Below, in pieces: positions 45,801 to 55,523 of a stretch of 64,000 nt of DNA. How positions within the stretch are numbered: position 1 is the first letter of the stretch; each line of letters begins with the position of its first letter. The translations under genes were made by a program, and so were the position numbers. The notes beneath the pieces were generated by a model. That model had not been told where the DNA came from. It did not search any database and saw nothing but the letters and a program-made list of their open reading frames with translations. The stretch is from Gavia stellata (Eukaryota > Chordata > Aves > Gaviiformes > Gaviidae): contig NC_082598.1 in NCBI RefSeq assembly GCF_030936135.1, forward strand, positions 56,264,347 through 56,328,346, written 5' to 3'.

Positions 45801-47630
45801 TGATTCCAATTAATAGAGTCCTGTTATCTTTTTTTTTAAACCTACTCATCTTTGTAAGGCTAGCAAAGCAACTGCAACATATGGTCCAATATAAACTAAT
45901 TTCCTTCATAAACTACTTGATACTAAGATTAATTTTTCTGTAACGATCACAAATATTACTAGTGCTTTCAGTCACTTCAGTTTAATGGAATTGCTCACCT
46001 CACAAATAATTTTGAAAACATGTTGAATTGCCTTAGGGATAATGCCCACAGAATCTTCATTTCCCATCATTGTGTATGTCTTCCCTGAAGCAGTCTGTCC
46101 ATAAGCAAAAATTGTGCCTAGAAAGATGGTTAGATTTTACTCATTACTTAGGAAATACATTACAAAGAGGATTTAAACACAGTTTTAAAACTTACCATTA
46201 TAGCCATGCACGACTGACTGTATAATTGGAACAGCTACACCTTCATATAACTGCTGAGTGTTGTCACTTGAGTGAAAGACACGATCTTAAAAAAAAATTG
46301 AAATAAAGCATGTAAATCCATTGTATTGCAACTCAACAGCAAGCTGTCATCTTACTCAGTATTGCTGACTTCAAATCCAATAAATGGGCATCACATTATT
46401 TCTAGGATAATCCAAACGTAAAATGTAATTGTGACACTACTAACACAGGCTTTTTTTTTAAAAAAAGAAATATTAAACCCAAAACCAAGAAAGATATGAT
46501 GAACAGACAACAGACAAGTCAAAAAAACCTAAGAATGATGGACACAGTTAAATAGTTATCTCATTTAATCCTAAAAGCAGTGATGGCTAGTTTATCCATG
46601 AGGATTGTAAGCCTGACAAAACAGGCTACTTGTTAAACTCCTAGCTTGGAGCATGCTTTTACTGAATCTATAATTTGGGAAAAAAATCTTTGTAGTGGCT
46701 ACATTCATATAAGCAAGTAGACTGGATCAGTAGGAAGAGATTCAAAGCGAGGATCTAACATCCACACTAGGCACTTCTCAGTTTTGGGTTTGGGTTCCCC
46801 CATCCCCTTCTCCCTAAATGCTCTGGAGTAGCCCTAGTCTAGTCCATCTGTAACTGGAATTCATATGAAAAGCATCCAGCTCATGTTCCAAAACCACTCT
46901 ACAGCATGAGACAGAACAGAGAAAGCAACGTCCATCAGGAAGCTGACTTCAAAAGCACATTCCTGGTACAGACTAAAACTGAAATCCTGTGTGCCTCAAT
47001 GGCACTCCTTCAAAATTATGATGTTGGAAAAAAAGTTCGGGACGTTGCAAAAAGCTGAGGTCATTGATGTTAGCATACATTCAAGTAGTACAGTAATGAA
47101 GGTTCATGTAAGCATCAAAATAATATAATCGCTTCCATATTCTTACCATAATTGAATACTTTTGTACCATTCACTTCGGAAATAGTATTATTTTCACTTT
47201 TCCAGTGGAGTGACACTTTATCTTCTAGAGCATTTTCTCTAAAAGAAGAGATATTCCGTTAACCTTATTAGGTTAGGACTCTGCGCCTCTAACGCGGGTC
47301 TACCCCCTTACCGCGAGCACCTCTCTCCCTCAGGCGCTCGCCAGCCCTGTTTGTTCCGGCTCTCTCCTTCCTCCACAGGGACGGACGCCGCACTTATGCC
47401 CCCGCCTCCCCCTCTTCGTAGGGCGGTAGCGGCGCTCCCGAGGGCCCACCTGAAGGTGAGGGGGTCACAGCAACACCCAGGGAAGCCGAGGGACCCCGAG
47501 GCCGCGGGCAGCACTGCAGCCTCCCCTCAGGCCGGGGGCTCGGGTGCGGCCCTCCGGCCCGGACGGAGCCTCACCTGGCGATGAGCGGCCGCACACGCAC
47601 GCAGACCGTCACGGCTCCCTCGTCCGCCAT
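10283..47630 (-). CDS. CENPE: Centromere-associated protein E (CENP-E, kinesin-7), complete
   Basis: A plus-end-directed kinesin that moves chromosomes to the metaphase plate and tethers kinetochores to microtubules. I assembled 44 coding exons on the minus strand (listed in the four block entries). They sum to 6663 nt, 2221 codons including TAA, with every junction in phase. The N-terminus (MADEGAV...) is the conserved motor. The P-loop GQTASGKT falls at residues 86-93, as in human, with NEHSSRSH (switch I) and DLAGSE (switch II) following. A very long coiled coil then runs to a basic Ser/Pro-rich tail ending in CTTQ. The tail contains [11 protein letters not shown], strongly conserved with human. 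Human CENP-E has about 2701 residues, so the bird rod is shorter, unless exons were missed. Intron 37 carries an antisense CR1 insertion. I am very sure of the gene; individual exon edges in the rod are my reading of splice sites. Confidence 0.96.
10366..11274. other. CENPE last intron, no further feature seen
   Basis: AT-rich intron of 909 bp between exons 43 and 44. It has a GTATGT donor and a CCTGCAG acceptor. No repeat or coding signal was noticed. Confidence 0.7.
11567..11640. repeat. AT-rich tandem/palindromic TTTAATT tract
   Basis: About 70 nt of overlapping TTTAATT / AATTTAAT units with inverted symmetry, lying just 5' (transcript sense) of the exon 43 acceptor. It is low-complexity intronic sequence. 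Confidence 0.75.
13365..30421 (-). CDS. CENPE: CENPE exons 23-40: main coiled-coil rod
   Basis: Exons in order: 30107-30421, 28962-29270, 28604-28762, 27523-27732, 26345-26611, 26077-26235, 24961-25182, 23616-23774, 23187-23408, 22005-22142, 20871-21071, 20642-20788, 19468-19680, 18044-18253, 17312-17521, 14907-15128, 14061-14264 and 13365-13477. Every exon from 23 to 39 is a multiple of three and joins in phase 0. The sequence is almost wholly heptad coiled coil rich in Glu, Lys, Gln and Leu. Several exons end in an ERDQL-type module followed by an exon starting with an EELR-type module, an internal repeat that human CENP-E has in more copies. In exon 27 two in-frame acceptors 9 nt apart are possible (26611 or 26620). 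Confidence 0.85.
15129..17311. other. CENPE intron 37 with CR1 insertion
   Basis: A 2.2-kb intron between exons 37 and 38. About a third of it is the CR1 copy at 16415-17166; the remaining AT-rich sequence shows no exon or other repeat that I recognise. Confidence 0.75.
16415..17166 (+). mobile_element. CR1 LINE fragment, 5'-truncated, with broken reverse-transcriptase ORF
   Basis: The plus-strand translation reads as the C-terminal part of a CR1 non-LTR retrotransposon reverse transcriptase. One frame carries [24 protein letters not shown]; another, from about 16561, carries [52 protein letters not shown] and [19 protein letters not shown]. The switch of frame near 16555-16565 means the ORF is broken, and the whole N-terminal endonuclease and most of the reverse transcriptase are missing. 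The 3' end is a short GGTCTTTCCCAACCTAAAC segment followed by ATTCTATG ATTCTATC, the diagnostic CR1 tail. GC content is clearly higher than in the surrounding intron. It is antisense to CENPE and immobile. Confidence 0.95.
21527..21574. repeat. Two-copy 24-bp tandem duplication
   Basis: TGAAAACTGCAAAAAGACTG occurs at 21527 and again at 21551, in direct orientation, 24 nt apart. It lies inside the CENPE intron between exons 32 and 33 and has no evident function. Confidence 0.85.
31472..38410 (-). CDS. CENPE: CENPE exons 13-22: neck and proximal coiled-coil rod
   Basis: Exons in order: 38252-38410, 37767-37911, 36669-36763, 36292-36348, 36046-36213, 33765-33839, 33386-33508, 32874-33008, 32081-32258 and 31472-31626. 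The first contains [20 protein letters not shown], almost identical to the human neck segment. The second has the basic [15 protein letters not shown] stretch, which also matches human. Exons 17-22 are heptad-rich and retain recognisable blocks such as [27 protein letters not shown] and [12 protein letters not shown]. The exon 20 donor is GC rather than GT (32868-32873). The long introns at 33840-36045 and 36764-37766 show no exon that I could support. Confidence 0.88.
33840..36045. other. CENPE intron 17, with G/T-rich tract
   Basis: A 2.2-kb intron. It contains a striking G/T-rich low-complexity tract at about 35222-35279 and an alternating AT/CA stretch near 35775-35820. The minus-strand open frames at 34107-34340 and 35357-35587 have no splice-flanked coding signal. 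Confidence 0.65.
35222..35279. repeat. G/T-rich low-complexity tract
   Basis: Runs such as GGTTTGGGGGTTTTGTTTGG followed by GGTTTTTTGTGGGTTGGTTG make up nearly 60 nt with only T and G. Similar tracts, on one strand or the other, occur near 2443-2482, 8540-8590, 14345-14375, 24080-24105 and 26885-26935. Confidence 0.8.
39740..47630 (-). CDS. CENPE: CENPE exons 1-12: kinesin motor domain
   Basis: Coding exons in transcript order: 47575-47630, 47147-47238, 46196-46285, 45999-46117, 44793-44912, 43863-43944, 43599-43666, 43452-43523, 41786-41837, 40866-40953, 40543-40669 and 39740-39859. Together they encode residues 1-362. Motor landmarks in order are VCVRVRPL (first beta strand), [20 protein letters not shown] (P-loop), the [18 protein letters not shown] block, [24 protein letters not shown], the [11 protein letters not shown] helix, and [20 protein letters not shown], followed by the neck start [10 protein letters not shown]. 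No motor residue that I would expect to be invariant is missing. Every intron here is GT-AG. Confidence 0.95.
41838..43451. other. CENPE intron 8, about 1.6 kb
   Basis: The intron between exon 8 (43452-43523) and exon 9 (41786-41837). Apart from the possible CR1 remnant it holds nothing that I can identify. Minus-strand open frames at 42423-42704 and 43069-43287 lack splice support. Confidence 0.65.
42180..42275 (-). mobile_element. Possible degenerate CR1 3'-end remnant
   Basis: The plus strand reads TTCATAGAAACACAGATTAT, then GAGATTATCTAGCACCCTGCCCTGAA. This resembles the reverse complement of a CR1 3' end (CATAGAA ... GATCATCTAGTCC..CCCTGCC). The match is diverged and short. It lies within the long CENPE intron 41838-43451. 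Confidence 0.4.
45022..45046. repeat. Poly-C tract
   Basis: A T-interrupted cytosine run with 14 consecutive C at 45032-45045, in CENPE intron 4. Confidence 0.9.
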
Positions 47631-48040
47631 CCCCGCGGCCGTTGGGCACGAGGCCGCGCTCCCGAGCACGCGCCACCTGTGACAGGAAAACCCTCCGCTC
47701 CTTCCTCGGCCGCCCGCACTCAGGCCAGCAACGCAGCGACCCAACCGCCACCGGCGTTTGAACTTCTCCCGAGCCCGCTTCCTATTGGCCCGCGCAGCGC
47801 AGACGCCACGGCGGAGCGTACCACTCGCCAACTGCTGATGGGGGGGGGGGGAAAGCAGGGACTGCGTAGTGAGGTAGATGGGTGAACAGCCCCTGAGCGG
47901 CCCCGCGACACACCCCTGTCTGTCGGGAGTCCTGCGATGGTGCCGGCCAGCGCTGCGGCGTCGTGGGCGTGGCGGCCTGCGGAGGGCAGCGGCCGGCTGC
48001 GGGAAGGCGGCGGTCGGCAGGTGGCTTCTTAAGGTGTCTG
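47285..48040 (-). promoter_or_regulatory. CENPE: CpG island / promoter region of CENPE
   Basis: GC content and CpG density rise sharply over about 750 bp around CENPE exon 1, against an AT-rich background. The open frames on both strands here are by-products of high GC. The start codon at 47628-47630 and the elements at 47757-47788 place the transcription start in roughly 47640-47760, though the exact start is not visible. A 12-nt G run lies at 47840-47851. The island sits between the RSPH4A 3' end and CENPE, both transcribed leftward. Confidence 0.8.
47757..47788 (-). promoter_or_regulatory. CENPE: CCAAT box and CHR-like element upstream of CENPE
   Basis: A CCAAT box occurs on the minus strand at 47784-47788 (context GGCCAATAGG). 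A TTTGAA / TTCAAA hexamer occurs at 47757-47762, about 21 bp closer to the gene and about 127 bp before the ATG. CHR elements of this sequence downstream of NF-Y CCAAT boxes are characteristic of G2/M genes bound by DREAM and MMB complexes, and CENPE is a known late-cell-cycle gene. The assignment rests on motif and position only. Confidence 0.5.
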
Positions 48041-48249
48041 CTGAATTTAACTACTATGCTTTCACACATAGCAGTGACATTGCGATGTAATGATGTTTAT
48101 TTTTTTGGTTTAAGAAAAATTTATATAGGTATTGAAGTGGGGGTTAGAAAAACCACGTGAAGGTTTGGTGGGTGGTAGTTAAGTTAGTTCAACGTGGTAT
48201 TATTTTAGGAAACAGACAATGTTTGCCTACTGTTCTAAAAAAAGGCTGG

Positions 48250-48255
48250 TTTATT
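48250..48255 (-). terminator. RSPH4A: Candidate polyadenylation signal of RSPH4A
   Basis: AATAAA on the minus strand, about 223 nt past the RSPH4A stop codon. A G/T-rich stretch lies further downstream near 48120-48180 when read on the minus strand. If it is used, the RSPH4A transcript ends about 460 bp before the CENPE CCAAT box. Confidence 0.45.
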
Positions 48256-48477
48256 GTGTGATCTTCCAGTGAAAGCAATGCAGTCTTCACGCCAGCGCGG
48301 GTGGGCTTGGGGGGCAGGGAAGGAGGGGAAGGTAGCTGCGAGGAAGAGCCTATAGAAATCAAAAAAGAAGGCATGCTCCAACTGCATTTCCTTTAAAGGC
48401 AACTAATTAATGACTAATATATAAAAATACTAGTCATGTTTAAACTTTTAAAGTAAAAATATGTTTCCTGCTGTATT

Positions 48478-51400
48478 TTAATCATCTTCCTCCTCTTCAT
48501 CATCCTCAACAACGTCTTCCTCATCTTCCTCTTCCCCTTCCTCAGCTGCAGCTAAGGCTTCTTCCCTGGCAGCCTTGAAAGCCAGTTCCTCTTCCAGGGT
48601 GGGGTCTCTTGTCTCGGCGATTTCTGGCCCGCTGGGGTATTCTGCTTGCACTGGCGGAGGCAGTGCGGGAGTGTGGTTCTCTGGACTGTATTTGTGACCC
48701 CAGCCAAAGTAAATGTTATCAAATTTCCTGAGGAAGAAAAGTGAAAGATCACACATTCACAAAACGTCAGTGGAGATACTGTCAGGTTTCCTTGCTCTGC
48801 TGTACAGAAAGTCACTGTAGTGCAGGTACCCTATAACAGAAGTATTTAAAAGACAGCACCTCTTTTTAACCGCTATAACTGTTGTTTAATATATCTTCCA
48901 CTCAAAAATCTCCAAATGCTGAAATGATGAAGGCTGTACTCTGTCACTGCACTGCATTGCAATACGACTCCAACTTCACATTGGTAACGTAGCGCCGTTC
49001 CCGACACCAACTCCAGTGCCCATTTATAAGCACATAAGACTGTACCATGTGTAGTGGAAATGAATGAACATTACAGAATGTAGCTATTTTTGTAAAAAGT
49101 ACCACAGACTCAAGAAGACAGGTTTTCAGTCAAGGGCTGTGCCCAAATACTAACTGGACATTTACATCCATTAACTTTATACTAGCCTTTCCAATGATTA
49201 TTCATTTTCATTCTTGAAAATGTATTTACTGTTGACGTGCACATTTAAGCGCCCTTCTCCATCAGTCTCTGGAATAGTTAGAATTAATGAATCAATATAA
49301 TGAATTAATAATAAAGCAACTTTGGCTGCATTAGGCAGGTATCTGTGTTTAGCATATACAGTCTGTGTTGTAACTATGTCGACTAGCAACTCACTTGCCA
49401 GATGCAAAGGCGTACGCTCCGGGCCATCGGTTAGACTGGAGGATTGCAACAGCGTATTGCGGGATCAGGTTTGTTGAAGGCCAAGCTGTCCACGCAGGGA
49501 TGTTTTGAATTCCTGGAGGCAGCCAGACACACAGTCTATGAATAAATCAACGTACGAGCCTCTACAAAATATTTAAGACTGAGCTACAAGACTTTCACAG
49601 AACTCAAGCAACGGTTATATAAGTTGCATGTTAGAAGAGCCAGAAGTCAGAAACAATAAATGTAGGCGCTGTATGCAAACGGGTGGTTTGGATGTATGGG
49701 TAGGTAGCACAGGAATGCTCATAAAGCCACATACAAAAAAGAAAAGATGTGCTCCTGAAATTCAGTAGTACTCACCGCTGTTTCTTTTGTCAAGGACTGT
49801 TATCACTTAGGGATAAATTACATAGTTATATTTCACCTTGATCAAAGAATGGAGAGTAGGAAAATAATTTACTATCAATGTAATCTAATATTCAGGTTCC
49901 CATATTCCCATGATTTGCTGCAGTAATATGCTACAGGATCTAAATTCTTATTTGTGTGTCTATGTTTGTGTGTATGTGTATATATTTATTTATTCACACA
50001 TGCACACATGCTTTTTGTTGTCTAAAAAGATGATGGAAAAATAGCTGAATGTATTTCATGTAGTGAGCTGTCTTGAACTTCCAGTAGCCTGACAAGTCTG
50101 AGGTATTTTTTTCCTTTATTCTCAACAAGATTGTTAACGAATAAACCCAATTATTTCAGTTTTAATGTCAATGCTGTTAACCATTTTGCTTTTGATCAAT
50201 TTTGTAAAAGAATGTGCTTACCCTACAGGCCCAAACTGTATTGCTCCATGAAGCGTCAGTCCTATAACTTCAAATATTTACTACCTAAATGCCAACATTC
50301 CTAGTGGCTCTCTATCAAAAACTTCATATTCCATGAAGAATACCTTCATCTTCAGAGAGTGGAGTGAGAAGAGGAGGCCCTATTTCTTGCTGCAGTTCAT
50401 CTGACTCCTCTGCTTTCTCCTCCTCTTCATCTTCTTCTTCTTCTTCCTCTGATTTTTGAAAAGGATTAAGCCAAACACAGCGACCCTACAATTAATATGG
50501 AAAACCAATAAATACATGTAACAATCACTGAAGGAATGCAGGCCGGTTAAAACAGTTGGCTTAGGCACACACATACAGAGTTAAGGAATTGCAGGGAAGA
50601 ATAGAAAAATATAATTGGTATATTGTTGGCAGAATATTGTATCCTCTTGGCAGAGTGTTCCCTATATCCCTCATTCCTCCCTCATCCCTGCTTACTATTT
50701 CAGAATAACCTCATACCTCTGTCATCAGCTTTTTGTTATTTTGTAGTCTGCAGTTCCTTGCCAGTTTGGTTTGTATCCTTGCTAGATTACCAGTTACTGC
50801 AAACTAAGAGGCTACCGCTTATGGACTTTTCCCCTTCCTTTTAAAGTCTGCCTTGTTATTTAGCTGCCAGTCAGAGGAACATAACAAAATGTTCTTAAGA
50901 TTCTAATGCATATCGATTTTATTTTTGCAACTGTTTTTTTGCTGGTAATAATTTTAAACCTTATTTCCTACCATTCGCTGTTATTTTACACTAGTATTCT
51001 TGAATTGGTAGACTTCCCAGCAAGTCATCCAGCAAGGATCATCAAATTAGTAATACCTCTTTCCAGCAGTAGCCTGATGTCACAAATATTTTATGCTACA
51101 ATTTTGTTTACAGTATTTTGGTTTCAAGCTTTTTCATTTGCATGTTTCACAGAGGAAAATAAGCAACAAAAAATAAACCAGAACATCAAGTAAGTTCCAT
51201 TTAGCATACAATCATAAGCTATGTGCATTTTAGCATCCTACCCAAGAAAAGACAGTTTAAAACATTTTTGTCAAGTAAGGACTTCAAAAGTGAAAACTTA
51301 ATATAGAAGATTGCCAGAAATTATTGTTATCTATCAAGGCCTAACTCCATATTGTTAGCTAAAGATAGGTGTTGAACTGAAGAACACACCATTGAAAAAA

Positions 51401-54400
51401 GTACTAAACATAGAAGGTTCCTAAATATATATATGTAAAAATATATGCTATATGTAAATATGTGCAACATATTTATATATTATATACTATATCAAATATA
51501 TTTTCTGTAGAAAAATATTTCAGTCCGATACTATTTCTGATTAATAGTTCAAACGTGCAGGTGAGGAATTTCATTTACATTCTGAAACCCTGCAAGTACT
51601 ACAGTGTGAACGGTACCCGAGGCCCACATGAGCTATGCCAGAACATACCTGCTTAAGAATACTCTGTACATGGTGTACCCATGTGGCGAGAGAATCCACC
51701 ATTTCAGCCACAGAAAGAGGCTGAAAATCGGGATTTTCTTCATATGTATCTCTTCCACCTTCCCCCTCCTCCTCTTCGTCTCCTTCTTCCTCTGCAAACT
51801 GGTAAAATCCAATGGGAGAGATCTGGGTTCCTGCTGAGATCCGAGCTATCTGTGCACGCAGGTAATTGGCCTCATTTCCAGGGAAAGGAGGAAAGCTCAC
51901 AACAGGAGCATCCAGCCTACCAGTGAAGAACTTCTTGATTTTCCTGGCACAGACAATCTGGGCTGGTGTCACTGGAGGCAACTTCACCCAGGGTTTGCCT
52001 GGCTCATTACAGACAAAGTAGACATATTTATTAGCCCCAGTCCCATTTTCTTCTTTTGGGACGACAGGTGGGGGCTTATAGGTGGACTTCAGTGGTTCAT
52101 CTTCTTTTTCTCTCTCCTCATCTTTGTCTTCGACCTCACCCATGCCTTTCCCTCCTTCCTCAATAACTTCTTCCTCTTCTGTTTCTTCCTCCTCTTCCCC
52201 CTCATGGTACTGTACTTCAGCTATAATGTAGTTCATCTCCAGGCCCAAAATTTTGCCCCAGAAGCGACAGGTCTGGATTGGCTGAACACTAATTAGTTTT
52301 TTAAGGGCAAGGAATATGTGATAGGATTCATCTTTGCTCAAGCCAATTCCAGCCTGTTCAAAATAAAAGGCTGTTTCCATCACATTAGGTAGAGGAGTCT
52401 CTCCCTGGGAAAGAAGATCTGGAGTTAGAGCTGAAGAATAGTGTAATTATCTATTTAAAAAATTAAACGTGTTATCCACTGAACATTATACTTCACTTTC
52501 GTTTAGTGCCACTCATTCTTTCCAAGTGCTTTGCAGACATTCATTCACTACATCTTAGACTATCATTTAGAAAAATAAAAAATGCCGCTTTAAGGGTAAA
52601 GAAGAGAACACAGATGAACTGCAGCTTTTAGAATACAGGATTTCAAAATTCAAACTCCTAATTACTGCAAAATAAGGAAAGTCAGAATTCTTACACAGGA
52701 TCTACAAAGGACTTCAGTGCTAGGGCATGTCAGCTGTGTAAGAGGCCTTGATGTCCGCAAATTGTATTTCCTTGTGTTTGTGGCAGATGCATTTGGGGAA
52801 AATATAATACATAGTTTAATATTTAGACACCAGCCCGGCAATATTTCTCTGGAGTGAATGTTGTTCTTTTGAAAACCTTGGCGTAAAGCTCCCTGCGTTT
52901 TTTAAAACGCTGGCCCCTGCTTTTACTAAAGTCCATAATAAGACTCCAGCTGGCTTCCATGGAAGCGGAACTAGGCCAATAATGAAGATTTCATTAAGTA
53001 TTTGCATTCGCTTTATTTCATTTCATGGGGGTAGGTGATTATAACACACAGACAAAGATATTAGAAGTTGTACACAGCAGGGTAGGGAATTTGGAAGAAA
53101 TAGTGCTACTTTCATATGGAATTTCTTTGGCCCTTCCAGGTTTCTTATATCAAAGCAAGATAGCAATATGAAAAAGTCAAAATTCCTTTCTGAAATACCC
53201 TACTTTTTTCCATTTTTACTATTGTGTACGGTTCCTGTAAAATAAGTAATCGGCTATGGAAATGATGAAAGACTATCCCTTCTGTTGTTAGTATTTGTAT
53301 TCTGCAATGGCAATTCATTTGAATATATACTGGTAACTTCATATGAAAATCAACATCTTGTTGATTAGTTTCCCTTGGTATTATAAGAATTCTCTTAATT
53401 TTTCGTTAGGTACAAATGCTTCTGCATATAAGCAACTGAATACTGAAAAAAACCCCTGTTTTAAGAAGTGGCTTTTCAATTCTAGTAGTTCTTCATTACC
53501 ACCATATTTTTTTTTTTTTTAGTTGGAGAAGGACAAACTGGAACCACAGCTGGAGCTGGAAGGATCACAAAACTCCCAATTCTTTATTTTACAGTAGCAG
53601 CTGTGCACAATATTCTCGAACTGGTGTCCAGAATTACGGTCACTTTAGGTAAAGAAGTGTCACTTTTAGATAAAGAGAAGAAATTTGGATGGAAAATTCC
53701 ATGCTGAACTGGCATATGGGAGATACTGTAAAATTTACTTTCTGTTCATCATCTCTGGAACATCTATGATTTTAAAGGCTCAGGATATTAGATTTACTAC
53801 AGGAAAAAATCCCAACTAAGTAACCAGATGGGTTTTCTTCACAGCTAGACATGGGACCAACTCAACTATGAAGAGGGTACATGGTACTGTGGCTGCAGTT
53901 ATTTATATGATCGTGAGAGGCAATACTACAAAGGACACCACAACTTCCTCCCTTCCTCCTTCCCCTTCCCACCATCCTCCCACCCATTCCCTGATGTATA
54001 TGATACCTATTTTTCTCTGATAATAACTCACTATCTCTTCTTCTAGTTCTTCATCTCCTTCTCCATTTGCCTTGAGGAACAAAGCTTTACGCTTTTCTGC
54101 AGCTTCAAATGTTGGAAGAATCTCATGTTCATCTCGAAGAGTGTCCATTTTTTTCTGAAACTGAGCCCACTTCACATCCTTGCTGATATTCTCAATTATG
54201 TCTACTGCATTTGTGGGCTGTTCATCCAGGATCTTTGTTAGCATATTAGCAAGATGATCATATCTGTCATATAAATGTAAATATTATTGGTCTACTATAC
54301 AAAAGTCTTAGAATATTATGTTTGTAGTATCAAAAGTAGAAGCTAATCACCTGAAGCTTTGGAGAAATAGTTGGAATAGTTAGATGAAAGGGGATTATGG

Positions 54401-55523
54401 AGCATTATGGGAAATTAGACTTGAAACTAGCCTGATTATAATATACTTCAGAGTAGTCCCATCTTCCTTTTTTGGTATATACCGTACCTGACTCAGGAGC
54501 TGAAGCTGAATTTAAACTTGCTGTTAATCAAATAAATTTCTCTTTGAACTCTATAAATTCTCTTAGGAATTTTGATTGTGAAACATGTTGGACACACCCA
54601 AGTGTCACATAGCATTTATAACATATCCTCCCATTCTATATATACCCCCCCGCCCCACCCCGGTATGCCTCCCTTTCTTAACATAACCCTTTGCCCTTTT
54701 ACCAATACTACTTTTCTTTCCACTCATACTTCCTACCCCTTTCAACTGGGTCCCTTTTTCAGACTTACAAGTTCAGGCCAGACGTTGTGCTGCTCTTCAG
54801 TAAATAGGCTTTTGCATTCTGAATTGCCAGCATTCGGGATTTGGGATCGGGTATCTGATCATCATACAGACTGTATCCTGGCTGATAGAGACCATAACCT
54901 GGTTCATGTGGCTGATAGGGGCCATGCCCACGTTCATAGGCTTGATAGGGATCTTGTCCTACTGCGTGTGTCTGATAGGCACTTTTTGGTTCCTGTGTTT
55001 GGTAAGGGTCTAATCCTAGCGCATGTGACGGATACATGCTTTGCCTTGCCTCCTGTGCCTGATGAGAGCCTTGTCGCTGCGCGTATCTCTGGCTGATGTT
55101 TATTTCTGGCACCTGTAGCTTGTAAGAGGCTTGTTCCGCTCCCTGTGGATGATAGAGGTGTTGAACTGGGGTCTGTGATTGATATGGTGCTTGTCGTGGT
55201 GCCCTTTGGTCTTGTGCTTGGTAGGGGTCTTGGTCGGGTGCTTGTGGCTGATAGATGCTCTTTCTCAGTCCTTGTGGCTGGTCAGACCCTTGCCTTACCC
55301 CCTGGTTTTCACAGGAAGGGAGTCCCGGTTCCGACTGCTGAGGCTGGTAATGGTCCCGTCCAGGCTCAAAGTCCTCAACAGGCGGCTGCCGCTGAGGCGG
55401 GAGGGAAGTGTACGCCTCGGGCCTGTCGGGGCTGTGTCCAGGCCACAAGTGCTCCCTGAGGCCGCGCTCCCGCCCTTCCCGCGGGACAGCCTGGGGCGGG
55501 GGTTCCGCGGGAGCCTGGGCCAT
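48478..55523 (-). CDS. RSPH4A: Radial spoke head protein 4 homolog A-like (RSPH4A)
   Basis: A structural protein of the radial spoke head in motile 9+2 cilia; loss of human RSPH4A causes primary ciliary dyskinesia. The six coding exons are 54769-55523, 54032-54263, 51649-52404, 50344-50485, 49395-49512 and 48478-48727. They give 2253 nt (750 residues), all in phase with GT-AG introns. Human RSPH4A has about 716 residues. Residues 1-230 are Pro/Gln/Tyr-rich and poorly conserved. From [10 protein letters not shown] (about 234) onward the radial-spokehead domain is very similar to human: [77 protein letters not shown] and GWGHKYSP. Acidic Glu/Asp runs interrupt the domain and form the C-terminus. 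The paralogue RSPH6A is the alternative; residue similarity favours RSPH4A. Confidence 0.92.
48728..49394. other. RSPH4A intron 5
   Basis: 667 bp of intron between the last two coding exons, with a GTGAGT donor and a CTTCCTCAG acceptor. No further feature was seen. Confidence 0.65.
49513..50343. other. RSPH4A intron 4, with short GT microsatellite
   Basis: An imperfect TG/TA/CA microsatellite is seen at about 49953-50012. Nothing else was recognised. Confidence 0.65.
50486..51648. other. RSPH4A intron 3, about 1.2 kb, with AT-dinucleotide tract
   Basis: Contains an AT-rich region of short TA-type repeats at about 51424-51502. Open frames on the plus strand here are hydrophobic by AT composition only. 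Confidence 0.65.
52405..54031. other. RSPH4A intron 2, about 1.6 kb
   Basis: Intronic. It includes a poly-T run near 53504-53519, and the donor-side sequence has a long C/T-rich stretch near 53940-53985. No coding or repeat family was recognised. Confidence 0.65.
54872..55356 (-). repeat. RSPH4A: Degenerate Tyr-Gln-Pro repeat in RSPH4A exon 1
   Basis: Residues of about 57-218 of the predicted protein form a dozen or more imperfect units of about 10-12 residues. Each has an aromatic-Gln core, for example [62 protein letters not shown] and [10 protein letters not shown]. The matching DNA has a loose period of 30-36 nt built on CTGATAGGG-like blocks on the plus strand. The human N-terminus, as I recall it, is Ser/Pro-rich and lacks this regular repeat. 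Confidence 0.85.

Noticed and set aside
47544..47911. Open frames opposite and around CENPE exon 1
   Set aside because: They are GC-rich shadows of the promoter island; the conserved kinesin N-terminus fixes the real frame.
49388..49402. Alternative GC donor (GCAAGT) at RSPH4A exon 5
   Set aside because: The overlapping GTGAGT donor 5 nt downstream keeps the conserved GKKF frame with exon 6; the GC donor would shift it.
53504..53600. Poly-T followed by AG and a short plus-strand open segment resembling an exon
   Set aside because: It lies in an RSPH4A intron on the opposite strand. The segment stops after about 20 codons and there is no partner exon.
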